From an uncultured Isosphaeraceae bacterium (GTDB lineage Bacteria > Planctomycetota > Planctomycetia > Isosphaerales > Isosphaeraceae): a DNA stretch of 43,674 bases. Positions 8,700 to 16,999 of this stretch are shown here, one piece after another (the stretch's first letter is position 1; every line of letters starts with the position of its first letter). The notes under the pieces were generated by a model. That model searched no databases, was not told the origin of the DNA, and was given only the letters and a program-made list of their open reading frames with translations. The position numbers were made by a program, and so were the translations under genes. The stretch is taken from positions 1 to 43,674 of the forward strand of contig CAMFLR010000030.1 in assembly GCA_945957605.1 (NCBI GenBank). The letters are read 5' to 3'.

Positions 8700-9401
8700 G
8701 TGAAGGATTCCCGCCGCGAGCCCGCGGGCGACAAGCTGGCCCCGAAAGCGGTTGTGAATCGCGTTTGCCTCTACTTGCGCCAGCTCGAAGTTTTTCAACG
8801 CCAGGGCGAGACCACCGTTTCGAGCAGCCAACTTGGTGCTGCGCTAGGAATCAACGACGCCCAGGTCCGCAAGGACCTCGCCTTCTTCGGTCAGTTCGGA
8901 TATCCGGGGATCGGGTACCGAATCGACGGCCTCATTGGCGAATTGCGTCGCGTGCTCGGAATCGATCGCGACTGGCCGATCGCCCTCATCGGCCTGGGTA
9001 ACCTCGGTCGCGCACTTTTGAAGTACAAGCACTTCAGGCGCAGGGGTTTCCAGATCGTCGCTCTGTTCGATAACGACCCCCACAAGGTCGGCCACACGTT
9101 CGACGGCCTTCCCGTTCACCAGATTGACAAGCTTGCCGAAGTTGCCAGTACGCGGACAATTAATCTCGCCGTGCTGTCAGTACCCGCCGATGTTGCCCAG
9201 ATTGTGGCCGATCAGATTGTCGCGGCGGGCATTCCGGGGATTCTCAACTTTGCGCCGACGACGCTGACTGTGCCGCCGAGCGTGAGCGTGGTCGCGGTTG
9301 ACCTGAGCGTTCAGCTCGAACACCTCGCGTACAAGGTTTTGAATAGCCAGTCGGGTTTTCCTGCTCCGGCTAGTCTTTTCGACGAGGCCAACGGACGTTA
9401 G
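8700..9401 (+). CDS. rex: Redox-sensing transcriptional repressor Rex
   Basis: Rex represses genes of anaerobic and fermentative metabolism when NADH is low and leaves DNA when NADH rises. From GTG 8700 (GAGGAGG at 8685-8691) the product is 233 residues, close to the usual 210-230; a GTG at 8637 would add 21 residues. The winged-helix domain occupies roughly residues 12-75 (VVNRVCLYLRQLEVFQ, SSSQLGAALGINDAQVRKDL, FGQFGYPGIGY) and the Rossmann domain follows (IGLGNLGRALL near 94, ALFDNDPHKVG near 120). The C-terminal swapped helix is present (VQLEHLAYKVL). All Rex hallmarks are intact. Confidence 0.96.
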   Translation: MKDSRREPAGDKLAPKAVVNRVCLYLRQLEVFQRQGETTVSSSQLGAALGINDAQVRKDLAFFGQFGYPGIGYRIDGLIGELRRVLGIDRDWPIALIGLGNLGRALLKYKHFRRRGFQIVALFDNDPHKVGHTFDGLPVHQIDKLAEVASTRTINLAVLSVPADVAQIVADQIVAAGIPGILNFAPTTLTVPPSVSVVAVDLSVQLEHLAYKVLNSQSGFPAPASLFDEANGR

Positions 9402-9425
9402 AATACGGACGTCGCAAGCGGACAT

Positions 9426-9496
9426 TACCCGGTGGTGTAACGGTAACACATCAGTTTTTGGTACTGATTTTCCAGGTTCGAATCCTGGCCGGGTAG
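9426..9496 (+). tRNA. tRNA-Gln (anticodon TTG)
   Basis: A full cloverleaf can be drawn: acceptor stem 9426-9432 with 9489-9495, D stem 9435-9438 with 9446-9449, anticodon stem 9451-9455 with 9463-9467 around the loop TTTTGGT, T stem 9472-9476 with 9484-9488 around TTCGAAT. The anticodon TTG (9458-9460) reads CAA/CAG glutamine codons. The CCA end is not encoded. It lies 24 bases after rex, and a weak TAGAAT at 9399-9404 may be its -10 box. Confidence 0.97.
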
Positions 9497-9511
9497 TTTG
9501 AGAAACGAAAT

Positions 9512-9560
9512 CAGCCCGGTCGAGGTGCTTCACGCGATGTGAACCACCTCGACCGGGCTG
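9512..9560 (+). terminator. Long perfect hairpin after tRNA-Gln
   Basis: A 16-bp perfect stem (9512-9527 with 9545-9560) continues after one C/C mismatch into five more pairs (9529-9533 with 9539-9543) closed by a 5-base loop. It follows the tRNA directly and is most likely its terminator. There is no clean T run behind it (TTTGCATTGT follows), so it may also act as a processing or stability structure. Confidence 0.65.
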
Positions 9561-9922
9561 TTTGCATTGTCCTTCTTAGCAACTGGAATCAAAGACAACG
9601 CAAGATAGACAGATCGATTGAATTCAAACTGATTTCTCTCTGTGTTCCAGACCTTTGCTAACTTCGCTCCCTTCTGCTCAATTCCTGATTCGCATTGGCG
9701 GCAGCACCGGCCCACATCGTCTCTCAAGCTAAATCACGAAAGCGTTTTGAACAGAAGGCAGCGAAGGTAGCGAAGAATTCCAAATGAATGGCCAGGCAGC
9801 AGAGCGATCCACGTAGAGGAAGACCGGAATTCAAGATGTGAAGTTGGGTTGATCAACTGAGTCGATCGAACCTGTTTCCCGTCTCGAATTCCGGTCTTTC
9901 TCGTTATAGCTGGCGGCCTGGC
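9561..9922. other. Intergenic stretch between tRNA-Gln and leuD
   Basis: About 360 bases without a convincing gene. One short minus-strand frame (9530-9727) has a protein-like composition but overlaps the tRNA hairpin and lacks a ribosome site. The right end holds the long inverted repeat described separately at 9821-9897. Confidence 0.6.
9821..9897 (-). terminator. Inverted repeat downstream of leuCD, possible terminator
   Basis: AGACCGGAATTC (9821-9832) and its exact complement (9886-9897) form a 12-bp stem around a 53-base loop, which itself contains the palindrome GTTGATCAAC (9848-9857). It lies 25 bases beyond the leuD stop on the minus strand. The long loop makes a classical terminator uncertain; a mobile-repeat remnant is also possible. 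Confidence 0.4.
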
Positions 9923-10588
9923 TTAGGCGACGGCAGGCGTCAACCAGGCCGCAAGCTTGGCTTCGTGCTCGCTGATCTTGGAGTCGAGCTGTAGCGTTTC
10001 GCCGATGGCGTCGAGACCCTTGAGCAGGCGATTGCGCTGACCTTCGGGCACGTCGATCTTGATCACCTTGTCGCTGCCGTTCGCGTGAAGCGTCAGCGTG
10101 AGGTTTTGCAGGTCGACGGTCGCTTCGACGTTCTTACCGTTTCGAACGCCATCGGCAACGACTTCCCAGTCGGCGGGAGGCAGTTCGATCGGCAGCAGGC
10201 CGTTGTTGTAGGCGTTGCCTTCGAAGATGTCGGCGAAGCCTTCATCTTTCCCCTTGGCGATCACAGCACGATAGCCAGCCTGTGCCACGGCCCAAACGGC
10301 GTGTTCGCGGCTCGATCCGCAGCCGAAGTTGGGGCCGACGACCAACAGGGTCGATCCCTTGGCCTCGGGAGAGTTGAGCGGGAAGTCGGGATTCTCCGCG
10401 CCGTGGGTTTCGGGTGCGTCGGGGGCGGGGGCGCCGCCATCGACGTATCGCTTGTCGGCAAAGAGCAGGGGGCCGTAGCCGGTACGCTCGATGCGCTTGA
10501 GGTAGCGGGCGGGGATGATCAGGTCGGTATTCACGTCAGACCAGTCGAGCAAGGCGACCCGGCCGCGGTGCGAGACAAATGGTTCCAT
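9923..10588 (-). CDS. leuD: 3-isopropylmalate dehydratase small subunit (LeuD)
   Basis: LeuD pairs with LeuC to isomerise 2-isopropylmalate to 3-isopropylmalate in leucine synthesis. The 221-residue protein shows the swivel-domain landmarks: DVNTDLIIPARYLKRIERTG near residue 18, GPNFGCGSSREHAVWA near 90, and AVIAKGKDEGFADIFEGNAY around 110-128. It starts six bases after the leuC stop, so the two are one operon with probable translational coupling; its own ribosome site is weak. Length is normal for the bacterial 200-220 residue class. leuA and leuB are not in the window. Confidence 0.96.
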   Translation of the reverse strand: MEPFVSHRGRVALLDWSDVNTDLIIPARYLKRIERTGYGPLLFADKRYVDGGAPAPDAPETHGAENPDFPLNSPEAKGSTLLVVGPNFGCGSSREHAVWAVAQAGYRAVIAKGKDEGFADIFEGNAYNNGLLPIELPPADWEVVADGVRNGKNVEATVDLQNLTLTLHANGSDKVIKIDVPEGQRNRLLKGLDAIGETLQLDSKISEHEAKLAAWLTPAVA

Positions 10589-10594
10589 TTTCGC

Positions 10595-12007
10595 TTAAAC
10601 CCTTTCGGCCAGGAGCTTGCGGACGTCGGTGAATTTTCCGGTAACGGCGGCGGCGGCGGCCATGGCCGGGCTCACCAGGTGGGTGCGGCCGCCAGGTCCC
10701 TGACGTCCTTCAAAGTTGCGGTTGCTCGTGCTGGCCGAGCGCTGTTGCGGCGTGAGCTTGTCGGGATTCATCGCCAGGCACATGCTGCAACCGGCCTCGC
10801 GCCATTCAGCGCCGGCTTCGGTGAACACGCGGTCGAGCCCTTCGGCCTGCGCCTGGTTCTTCACTTGTTCGCTGCCCGGAACCACCAGCGTCCGCACGCC
10901 CTGGGCGACGCGGCGACCCTTGAAAACAGCGGCGGCCGAGCGGAGGTCTTCGATCCGGCCGTTGGTGCACGAGCCGATGAAGACGATGTCGACCGGGATG
11001 TCGCTGACCGGCGTGCCCGGCTTGAGACCCATGTATTCGAGGGCTCGCTCGGCATCCTGGCGCGACGAGAACGGAACGTTGCCGGGGTCGGGAATGGTGC
11101 CGGTGACGTCGATCGTCATCGCTGGGTTTGTACCCCAGGTCACTTGCGGCACGAGGCTCGACGCATCAACCGTCACGTGCTTGTCGAACGCGGCGGCGTC
11201 TTCGGTCTTGAGAGTGCGCCAGTCGGCAATCGCGGCGTCGAGTTCTTTGCCCTTGGGGGCGTAGGGGCGGTCGACCTTGGTGTAGTATTCGATTGTGATG
11301 TCGTCGGGGGCGATCAGGCCCGCGCGGGCGCCGCCTTCGATCGACATATTGCAGATCGTCATCCGGCCTTCCATCGACAGAGCGCGGATGGCGGGGCCGT
11401 AGTATTCGATGACGTGGCCGGTCGCGCCGCCGGTGCCAATGGCGCGGATGATCGCCAGGATGATGTCTTTGGGTTCGAGGCCGGGGGCAAGCGAGCCGGT
11501 CACCTCGACGCCGTAGGTCGCGGGACGGCGCCCTTGCCAGAGGGTTTGAGTCGCGAGAATGTGTTCGACTTCGCTGGTGCCGATGCCGAACGCCAGCGCG
11601 CCGAAAGCGCCGTGGGTGCTGGTGTGGCTATCGCCGCAACAAATGGTGGTGCCGGGAAGAGTGAGGCCAAGTTCGGGGCCAATGACGTGAACAATACCTT
11701 GCCGGCCGCTCTTGATGTCGTACAGAGTGACGCCGAATTCCTTGCAGTTGGCGCGAAGCGCTTCAACCTGACGGCGGGACATCGGCTCGCGAATATCGAG
11801 CTGATTTTCGGTCGGAACGTTGTGGTCGACGGTCGCAAATGAAAGCTCGGGCCGCCTGACCTTGCGTTTGGCGAGCCTCAGGCCGTCGAACGCCTGCGGA
11901 CTTGTGACTTCGTGGATCAGATGGCGGTCGATGTAAAGCAGGGTCGCGGCGTCGTTCGCTTCGACGACGTGGCGATTCCATACTTTTTCAAACAACGTCT
12001 CGGGCAC
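10595..12007 (-). CDS. leuC: 3-isopropylmalate dehydratase large subunit (LeuC)
   Basis: LeuC is the aconitase-fold catalytic subunit carrying a [4Fe-4S] cluster. The 470-residue protein has the cluster cysteines in GSCTNGR (about residue 344) and CSMCLAMN (about 404 and 407), plus CCGDSHTSTHGAFGALAFGI near 133 and SNRNFEGRQGPGGRTHLVSP near the C-terminus. All are complete. It starts with GTG 12007, with GGAGG at 12018-12022 (minus strand). It is the first gene of the leuCD operon; the 108-base spacer to the aquaglyceroporin probably holds its promoter, though no clear -35/-10 pair was found. Confidence 0.97.
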   Translation of the reverse strand: MPETLFEKVWNRHVVEANDAATLLYIDRHLIHEVTSPQAFDGLRLAKRKVRRPELSFATVDHNVPTENQLDIREPMSRRQVEALRANCKEFGVTLYDIKSGRQGIVHVIGPELGLTLPGTTICCGDSHTSTHGAFGALAFGIGTSEVEHILATQTLWQGRRPATYGVEVTGSLAPGLEPKDIILAIIRAIGTGGATGHVIEYYGPAIRALSMEGRMTICNMSIEGGARAGLIAPDDITIEYYTKVDRPYAPKGKELDAAIADWRTLKTEDAAAFDKHVTVDASSLVPQVTWGTNPAMTIDVTGTIPDPGNVPFSSRQDAERALEYMGLKPGTPVSDIPVDIVFIGSCTNGRIEDLRSAAAVFKGRRVAQGVRTLVVPGSEQVKNQAQAEGLDRVFTEAGAEWREAGCSMCLAMNPDKLTPQQRSASTSNRNFEGRQGPGGRTHLVSPAMAAAAAVTGKFTDVRKLLAERV

Positions 12008-12115
12008 AGACTCAGTCCTCCAGGAAAACAGAACAAATCTTCGGAAGGTGGTAGGTCGACTCAGCCGTTGGACACACGGCGATGGTTTCGGTTCAGTGGT
12101 CTGATTCTGGTTCGA

Positions 12116-12940
12116 TCAGACCTCTGCGGGCGGGTCTGCCGTTTCGTTTCCTGGCAGACTCACGGCGATAAGGCGGTCGTACGTCCAGATCCCCAGCACG
12201 CCGCCGATCATCGGGGCGACGATGGGGATCCAGAAGTAATAATTGTGCGATCGGAAAACAGAGTCGCCCCAGCCGCAAATGCAGGCAACGACTCGTGGTC
12301 CGAAATCACGCGCAGGGTTGATGGCGTATCCGGTCGGTAGTCCAAGGCAAAGGCCGATCGCCCAGACGACTGCGCCGACCAGCACCGGCTCGAAGCCATG
12401 GCCGGGCGAGCAGTTTCGGCGGTCTGTCACAGCGCGAACGCCAAGCAACAGGATTGCCGTCCCCAGGGCTTCGCTAAAAAAGTTGCCCCAAACACTGTCA
12501 TGTGCCGGGAAGGTGGTGAAAATGCCCGCGCCACCCGCGGCCGTGCCGGCGAGTTTGCCCATTTCCATGGCGCCACGGGTAATCACGCGATCGGCTTCGA
12601 ATTTCTCGATCGCGCCCATGTAATCGGCGTACACAACGAACCCGCCAACCATGGCCCCTGCAACCTGCGCGAGGATGTAAGGAATCACCCAGGCAAACGG
12701 GAAATCGCGACGCGATGCGAGAGCCAAAGTCACGGCCGGGTTGAGGTGCCCGCCGCTGACTCGCGCCGTGAGGTAAACCGAAATTGTGACGGCCAGGGCC
12801 CAACCGGTGGTAATGACCATCCAGTCGCCCGCTTTGTCGAACAAAATCGCCGTGGCGACCGCCCCATCGCCCAGCAGGACGAGCAGTGCGGTCCCCAAAA
12901 ATTCAGCGACGAGGGCGTGGGCAAGCGGTGGGCGTGTCAT
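12116..12940 (-). CDS. glpF: MIP family aquaglyceroporin (glycerol facilitator type)
   Basis: The 274-residue integral membrane channel carries both pore motifs: NPAVTL at residue 67 and NPARDFGPR at residue 208. The aspartate after the second NPAR is the usual mark of glycerol-conducting members rather than strict water channels. Six hydrophobic segments and two half-helices can be traced. The start is ATG 12940 (MTRPPLAHALVAEFLG); the frame is open to 13060, but the added residues are polar and do not match the family. A slightly long loop lies at residues 104-150. No glycerol kinase or glpD gene is near, so the transported solute is inferred from the motif alone. Confidence 0.92.
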   Translation of the reverse strand: MTRPPLAHALVAEFLGTALLVLLGDGAVATAILFDKAGDWMVITTGWALAVTISVYLTARVSGGHLNPAVTLALASRRDFPFAWVIPYILAQVAGAMVGGFVVYADYMGAIEKFEADRVITRGAMEMGKLAGTAAGGAGIFTTFPAHDSVWGNFFSEALGTAILLLGVRAVTDRRNCSPGHGFEPVLVGAVVWAIGLCLGLPTGYAINPARDFGPRVVACICGWGDSVFRSHNYYFWIPIVAPMIGGVLGIWTYDRLIAVSLPGNETADPPAEV

Positions 12941-13105
12941 CACGCGATTGTCGCATTCTGACGCGGCCGGAACAAGGGCTGGCTGCCTGGGTTCGAGGGC
13001 TCTTTTGGCCATCGAACGGCAGCGCCGAGCCTGCGTCTGACTGCCAGAGAAGTCGAGCACTGCGAAAACGCGAAGGAACCGCTTCTGCGCAGCGAGCGTC
13101 GCGAC

Positions 13106-13687
13106 TTAGTCCGTAACCCGAACGACCTTGGCACTTCTGACACCGCGGAAGTCTTGTAGGTTGGGAATTTTGGCGAGTCCGCCACGATGAACCTGGGGCG
13201 GTAATTCCAAAATGCCAATCTCGAGATAATACTCGCCGGCAGGAAGGGGGATTTGGAATAGGTGATCAAATGTCGGACTCAGTTTACCGGACGGTTCGAC
13301 GGCAAAAGGATGGTCCGTGTCATGGACCTGGAACAAAGGGTTCACTTTCCGTCGATCGTCCGAAGCATAGACTCCGAACGACCAGATGTATCTCTGATCG
13401 AGTCCGGAATCCGCGAGTTCCGCCGACGCTCGAACACGTACTGCGCGTTTGCCGACGGCCTCGAAATTCGCACCAGTCATCTGGGAGCTCGCACCTTTCG
13501 CCTCTGGCACAACGATTCGCGATTCAGGAACTTGACCGACGACTTTGGTGATCTTTTCTGCGGGTACGGGGGCGGCGGCTGGCGACTTCGGCTTTCGGGG
13601 CCATGCCCATCCCGAGGAAGTCATGAAGACCGTTAGGCCTGCGAACAAAACGAGGCCAGAGGCTCTCAGCGGCTGTTGAAATCGCAT
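13106..13687 (-). CDS. Exported protein of unknown function
   Basis: From ATG 13687 the product is 193 residues with a signal peptide (LVLFAGLTVFMTSSGWAW) followed by a Pro/Ala/Lys linker (PRKPKSPAAAPVPAEKI) and a domain of alternating strands, with FGVYASDDRRKVNPLF and LPAGEYYLEIGILELPP in the second half. The last part resembles a beta-sandwich carbohydrate-binding-like fold by pattern only. No family is recognised. A 6-bp inverted repeat (ATTGAC, CGAC, GTCAAT at 13706-13721) lies just upstream of the start and could be an operator. Confidence 0.78.
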   Translation of the reverse strand: MRFQQPLRASGLVLFAGLTVFMTSSGWAWPRKPKSPAAAPVPAEKITKVVGQVPESRIVVPEAKGASSQMTGANFEAVGKRAVRVRASAELADSGLDQRYIWSFGVYASDDRRKVNPLFQVHDTDHPFAVEPSGKLSPTFDHLFQIPLPAGEYYLEIGILELPPQVHRGGLAKIPNLQDFRGVRSAKVVRVTD

Positions 13688-13961
13688 CGACTCGCCTTTC
13701 CCAGCATTGACCGACGTCAATCGAGACAAAGCAGGATTAAGGTATGCTCTTAGGGGCGAAGCGCCGGATGACTGCAGGATTACGTTTGAAGGACTTTGCA
13801 GTCATTTACTTATCGGTGATTCAAGTATGATACGATTCGATCGGGATTCAACAAAAAAGTAGACGGCGCACGATATCCACATGTGCTCGTTGAAAAATCG
13901 TTGAAATCACTGCTTGAAGTCGGGAATTCTGCGTCTTCCAGAGGCAGCTTCGAGACCTGTC

Positions 13962-14540
13962 TCAAGGTTGATTCGTTTTGGCCAACGTGCTCAAAACCTC
14001 GTCGAAAAGAGCATCGACGCGATTCCAGGAACGATCGTCGCACACGCAGACGTTGCGATAATCGACTACGAAAACTCGCATGTACTTCTTTTGGTTCTCA
14101 GTGCCCAGCAGGATGACCACCGTTTCTCCGTGTCGCACGACTTTGAGTGCGGCGTAGGGGATGGGGCCGTCGAACTCACATCGGTAATCGACGTATCCAT
14201 CGGCGATTTTCGAGAAGAGGCGTTTGATCGTCTCGGCGGGAACCGGTTTGGCTTCGTGCTCGTTGATTTTCGCCAGAATGTCTTGCGGCTGCGCGGAGTT
14301 GAGCCATTCCGATTCGTCGTCCATGAGATAAACGGACGACTCATCCGGGTCGGTCATGACGAGCTTGCCGGCGTCGGAAAATGCGCCATGGAGGAAGCGG
14401 GCGAGATGACGCTCGGACAGCAATTGCTGCCTCGTCGATTGATAGTCTCGCGTTAGCTCCTGGTTGACAATCAGCTCAAAGCAAACGCCGGCCGTCATCG
14501 CGATGAGACCAATGAAACTTATCCAGGCTCGTTGTTTCAT
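13962..14540 (-). CDS. Membrane-anchored protein of unknown function
   Basis: The 192-residue product starts at ATG 14540, with AGGAACAG just upstream on the minus strand. One hydrophobic segment at residues 6-25 (WISFIGLIAMTAGVCFELIV) can act as an uncleaved anchor. A helical charged region follows, then a compact domain with PIPYAALKVVRHGETVVILL and MRVFVVDYRNVCVC. No catalytic signature is visible and no family is recognised. It stands alone on this strand between two gene-poor spacers. Confidence 0.78.
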   Translation of the reverse strand: MKQRAWISFIGLIAMTAGVCFELIVNQELTRDYQSTRQQLLSERHLARFLHGAFSDAGKLVMTDPDESSVYLMDDESEWLNSAQPQDILAKINEHEAKPVPAETIKRLFSKIADGYVDYRCEFDGPIPYAALKVVRHGETVVILLGTENQKKYMRVFVVDYRNVCVCDDRSWNRVDALFDEVLSTLAKTNQP

Positions 14541-15209
14541 GATCTGTTCCTAACATCGTTTGCCTTGAGTTCCGGTCCGACCGATAAGAAGTGGCTGAAG
14601 CTTGTTTTTTCGTCGGCGTCAGCTACCGATCGATAGTTACCGGCAATCTGCGAAGTTCATGAGACGGCCCAGGTCGCCAGCAGAGACAAAGCAACGACCA
14701 GTCCAAGATCGACGTCCACCAGGAACCCGGTCGCGCGCAATGGCTGTCATTCGCACTATCGCAGGGTTTGAGCGGCGACGCTTCGATCGCCACCGTCGGC
14801 GATAGGCTGATTCGTGCGGACGCTAAGAGAATTAGGCGTCATCGTCGCATCGCCTGGCCTGCATGTGGTCAATTGGCGAGAGAATGCCCGAGGCGGGTTG
14901 ACCTGAACCGATCGAAATTCTTTGACTCGCAGCTTTTTGGACACCGAAGCGGGCGTTTCTTTCGTAGGCTACTAGGTGAAAATGGTTTTTGCACCAGGAC
15001 TTACGGCTTGGCCGCAAACCCCGGAATGAACTTCTTCCCTTGAACGCATCAAGCGCGTGACCTCGGTGATTTTTGAAACACTGGTCCGAGTTGCAGAGGT
15101 TTACATCACTCAGAATCGGCCACGAAAGCTGGCGTGGGCTCGCTACGATCATTTCAGGGCGACGGGCTCGAATGGCATTTCTCAGTCGAGGGCAGCGTTC
15201 GTGGAAGCA
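14541..15209. other. Gene-poor stretch
   Basis: About 670 bases in which no frame has both protein-like composition and a start signal. A short minus-strand reading ending at a TAA near 14999 (residues GKKFIPGFAAKP) looks like the tail of a protein, but a stop lies just upstream, so at most it is a gene remnant. No RNA gene was recognised. Confidence 0.5.
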
Positions 15210-15662
15210 ATGCAACTGCTCGACGTTTTGCGACAGGTCACAAATCTCCGCTTCTCAGCGCGGAGTGAAAGTGCCACCGGTTGGAACGGTGATGGCGTTG
15301 GTACTGTGGTGGTCGAAACGCCTTCTCGCGATGTCCTTATCTTTCGCGAAACGGGAGAGTGGAAACCTGCGGGGGCGATGCCGTTGCGGTTCAGCAATGT
15401 CTATCGCTGGTCCTGTGTTGCGCCACGTTTGATCCGCCTGGAGCATCTTCGCTTCGGAACGGATAAGCCGGTCGTTCTGTTTGACCTCGCGCCCGATTCT
15501 AAATCGGTGTGGTCGTCTGTAAGCCCGCACGAATGCCGTGACGACTGCTACTCGGCACGACTTCAGGTGCGAGAGACGTGCGTCACCGTAAGCTGGCGAA
15601 TCGTCGGGCCCCAAAAACGCGAGGAGATTGAATACTTTTATGGCTGGCGGTGCGGCGAGTGA
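15210..15662 (+). CDS. DUF6314 family protein
   Basis: The likely product is 150 residues from ATG 15210; the frame is open back to GTG 15057, but homologues of this kind begin just before a LxxLxNLRF-type strand, which lies right after 15210. Features fitting DUF6314 are ETGEWKPAGAMPLRFSNVYR in the first half, then VVLFDLAPDSKSVWSSVSPH, the H-E-C-x-x-D-x-Y motif and SWRIVGPQKREEIEYFYGW near the end. The family is a small lipocalin-like barrel of unknown function. The next gene downstream is a broken zinc-ribbon gene. Confidence 0.78.
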   Translation: MQLLDVLRQVTNLRFSARSESATGWNGDGVGTVVVETPSRDVLIFRETGEWKPAGAMPLRFSNVYRWSCVAPRLIRLEHLRFGTDKPVVLFDLAPDSKSVWSSVSPHECRDDCYSARLQVRETCVTVSWRIVGPQKREEIEYFYGWRCGE

Positions 15663-15915
15663 TAACACCGGCGATGGATGTTTGCTCTATTTCGAACGGG
15701 TCTGTGTCAGAGGAGGTTGCCATTGGTCAAAAATGCTTCGCCTGAAGTCTGCCCGCGGTGCGGAAACGCACAGTTAGCGCGGATCATTTTGGCATTACCT
15801 CGGAATCGACGATCAAGATCGCGCCGATATCGGGGCGGGTTCCGCTCGGCTGGGCTTGAACCATCGCTACTTTAGCTCGGCTGACCCTGCAATCGTTGTC
15901 GGCAATTTCTTTATG

Positions 15916-15920
15916 AAGGA
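15916..15920. repeat. Target-site duplication, left copy (AAGGA)
   Basis: AAGGA at 15916-15920 abuts the left end of the insertion sequence and is repeated at 16995-16999 at its right end. Confidence 0.8.
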
Positions 15921-16994
15921 TAGGAGTTACGCGATTAGGTGTCAGGCGTTCATGTTGCGCCAGGTTGATAGGTTGTCCATGATGGTGGGATGAGACGCGC
16001 TAAATGCGGAGGGGCTCAATACATTGCCTTCTTGATTGCCTCGCCCGACACATTTACCTGTACCGAGGCGGCCAACGTGCAGGAACCATTGCCGCAGGCG
16101 CCAGCCCACGATAGCTTTACCCGACTCCTTACGCGAATCGAACCCGACCCGGAGACGCTTTGGATCGAGGCCCGGCCGTTGGTATCTCTCAATGCGGGCG
16201 TCCTGGTTATCGACGACTCGACGCTAGACAAGCCCTACGCCAAAGAGATTGCGATGGTCACCCGGCATTGGTCGGGAAAGCATCACGAAGTTGTCCGTGG
16301 CATCAACTTGATCACCCTGCTTTGGACTGACGGCGATCGTAAAATTCCTTGTGATTACCGCATCTACGATAAGGCAGACGATCGGACCAAGAATGACCAC
16401 TTTTGGGAAATGATGGTGATGGCCAAGGGGCGAGGTTTCGCCCCCAAATATGTGCTGTTCGACGGCTGGTACGCCAGCCTAGAAAACCTCAAGCAAGTCC
16501 GCGACATGGGCTGGCTGTGGGTAACGCGACTCAAGTCCAATCGCAAGGTCAATCCCGAAGGCCGAGGAGCCGTGCCGCTGTCGAATGCTGAGTTGTCCGC
16601 TTCCGGGACGGTCGTTCACCTGGTCGGCTACGGTCTGATCCGCGTCTTCAAGCTGGTCGCCCCAGACGGCGACATTGAATACCGGGCAACCAGCGATTTG
16701 GGGATGAGTGACCTGACCTGCCAGCAATACGCAGAATGGAGCTACGCGATCGAGAATTACCATCGCGATCTGAAACAGACCTGCGGGGTGGAGCGTTCGC
16801 AGTCTCGTTCCGAGCGAGCCCAACGCAATCATATCGGAATGGCGATTCGAGCGTTTCTACGTCTGGAATGGCACTTCTTCACCACCGGAATTAGTTGCTA
16901 TGAGGCCAAGAAACGCGTGGTCCGAGATGCCGTCCGCCAATACATATCAAATCCCCTCTATGAGATCTCGAAAGCCCCAATCGCGTAACTCCTA
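15921..16994 (+). mobile_element. Complete insertion sequence, 1,074 bp, DDE (IS701/IS4-like)
   Basis: The ends are inverted repeats: TAGGAGTTACGCGATT at 15921-15936 is matched exactly by the complement of 16979-16994, with weaker matching for a few more bases. AAGGA is duplicated on both sides, so the boundaries are exact. The single gene inside encodes a full-length transposase whose TAA stop lies within the right repeat. The element looks recent and possibly active: the repeats are perfect, the duplication is intact and the transposase has no break. It lies in a small zinc-ribbon gene that had also lost its frame. Confidence 0.93.
15990..16988 (+). CDS. DDE transposase of the insertion sequence
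   Basis: The 332-residue protein has the expected RNase H-like catalytic core: aspartates in LVIDDSTLDK (residues 75/76), aspartate in LFDGWYAS (158) and glutamate in YAIENYHRDLKQ (255), the last with the YxxxK-like signature of IS4-type enzymes. Between them are the conserved RHWSGKHHEVVRGINLITLL and CDYRIYDKADDRTKNDHF blocks, and GVERSQSRSERAQRNHIGM follows the last catalytic residue. These blocks are typical of transposases annotated as IS701 family. ATG 15990 is the likely start; the first ten residues are unusual. No frameshift or internal stop is present. Confidence 0.93.
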   Translation: MRRAKCGGAQYIAFLIASPDTFTCTEAANVQEPLPQAPAHDSFTRLLTRIEPDPETLWIEARPLVSLNAGVLVIDDSTLDKPYAKEIAMVTRHWSGKHHEVVRGINLITLLWTDGDRKIPCDYRIYDKADDRTKNDHFWEMMVMAKGRGFAPKYVLFDGWYASLENLKQVRDMGWLWVTRLKSNRKVNPEGRGAVPLSNAELSASGTVVHLVGYGLIRVFKLVAPDGDIEYRATSDLGMSDLTCQQYAEWSYAIENYHRDLKQTCGVERSQSRSERAQRNHIGMAIRAFLRLEWHFFTTGISCYEAKKRVVRDAVRQYISNPLYEISKAPIA

Positions 16995-16999
16995 AAGGA
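16995..16999. repeat. Target-site duplication, right copy (AAGGA)
   Basis: Second copy of the AAGGA target duplication, directly after the right inverted repeat. Confidence 0.8.

Noticed and set aside
9530..9727. A 65-codon minus-strand frame with a protein-like composition near tRNA-Gln
   Set aside because: It overlaps the tRNA hairpin, lacks a ribosome binding site and shows no recognisable family.
10085..11842. A plus-strand open frame of 585 codons across leuC and leuD
   Set aside because: It is a shadow of leuC/leuD on the other strand; its residues have no family pattern and the leuCD reading is unambiguous.
15057..15209. Longer start for the DUF6314-like protein
   Set aside because: The extra 51 residues precede the family's usual first strand and are not similar to it.
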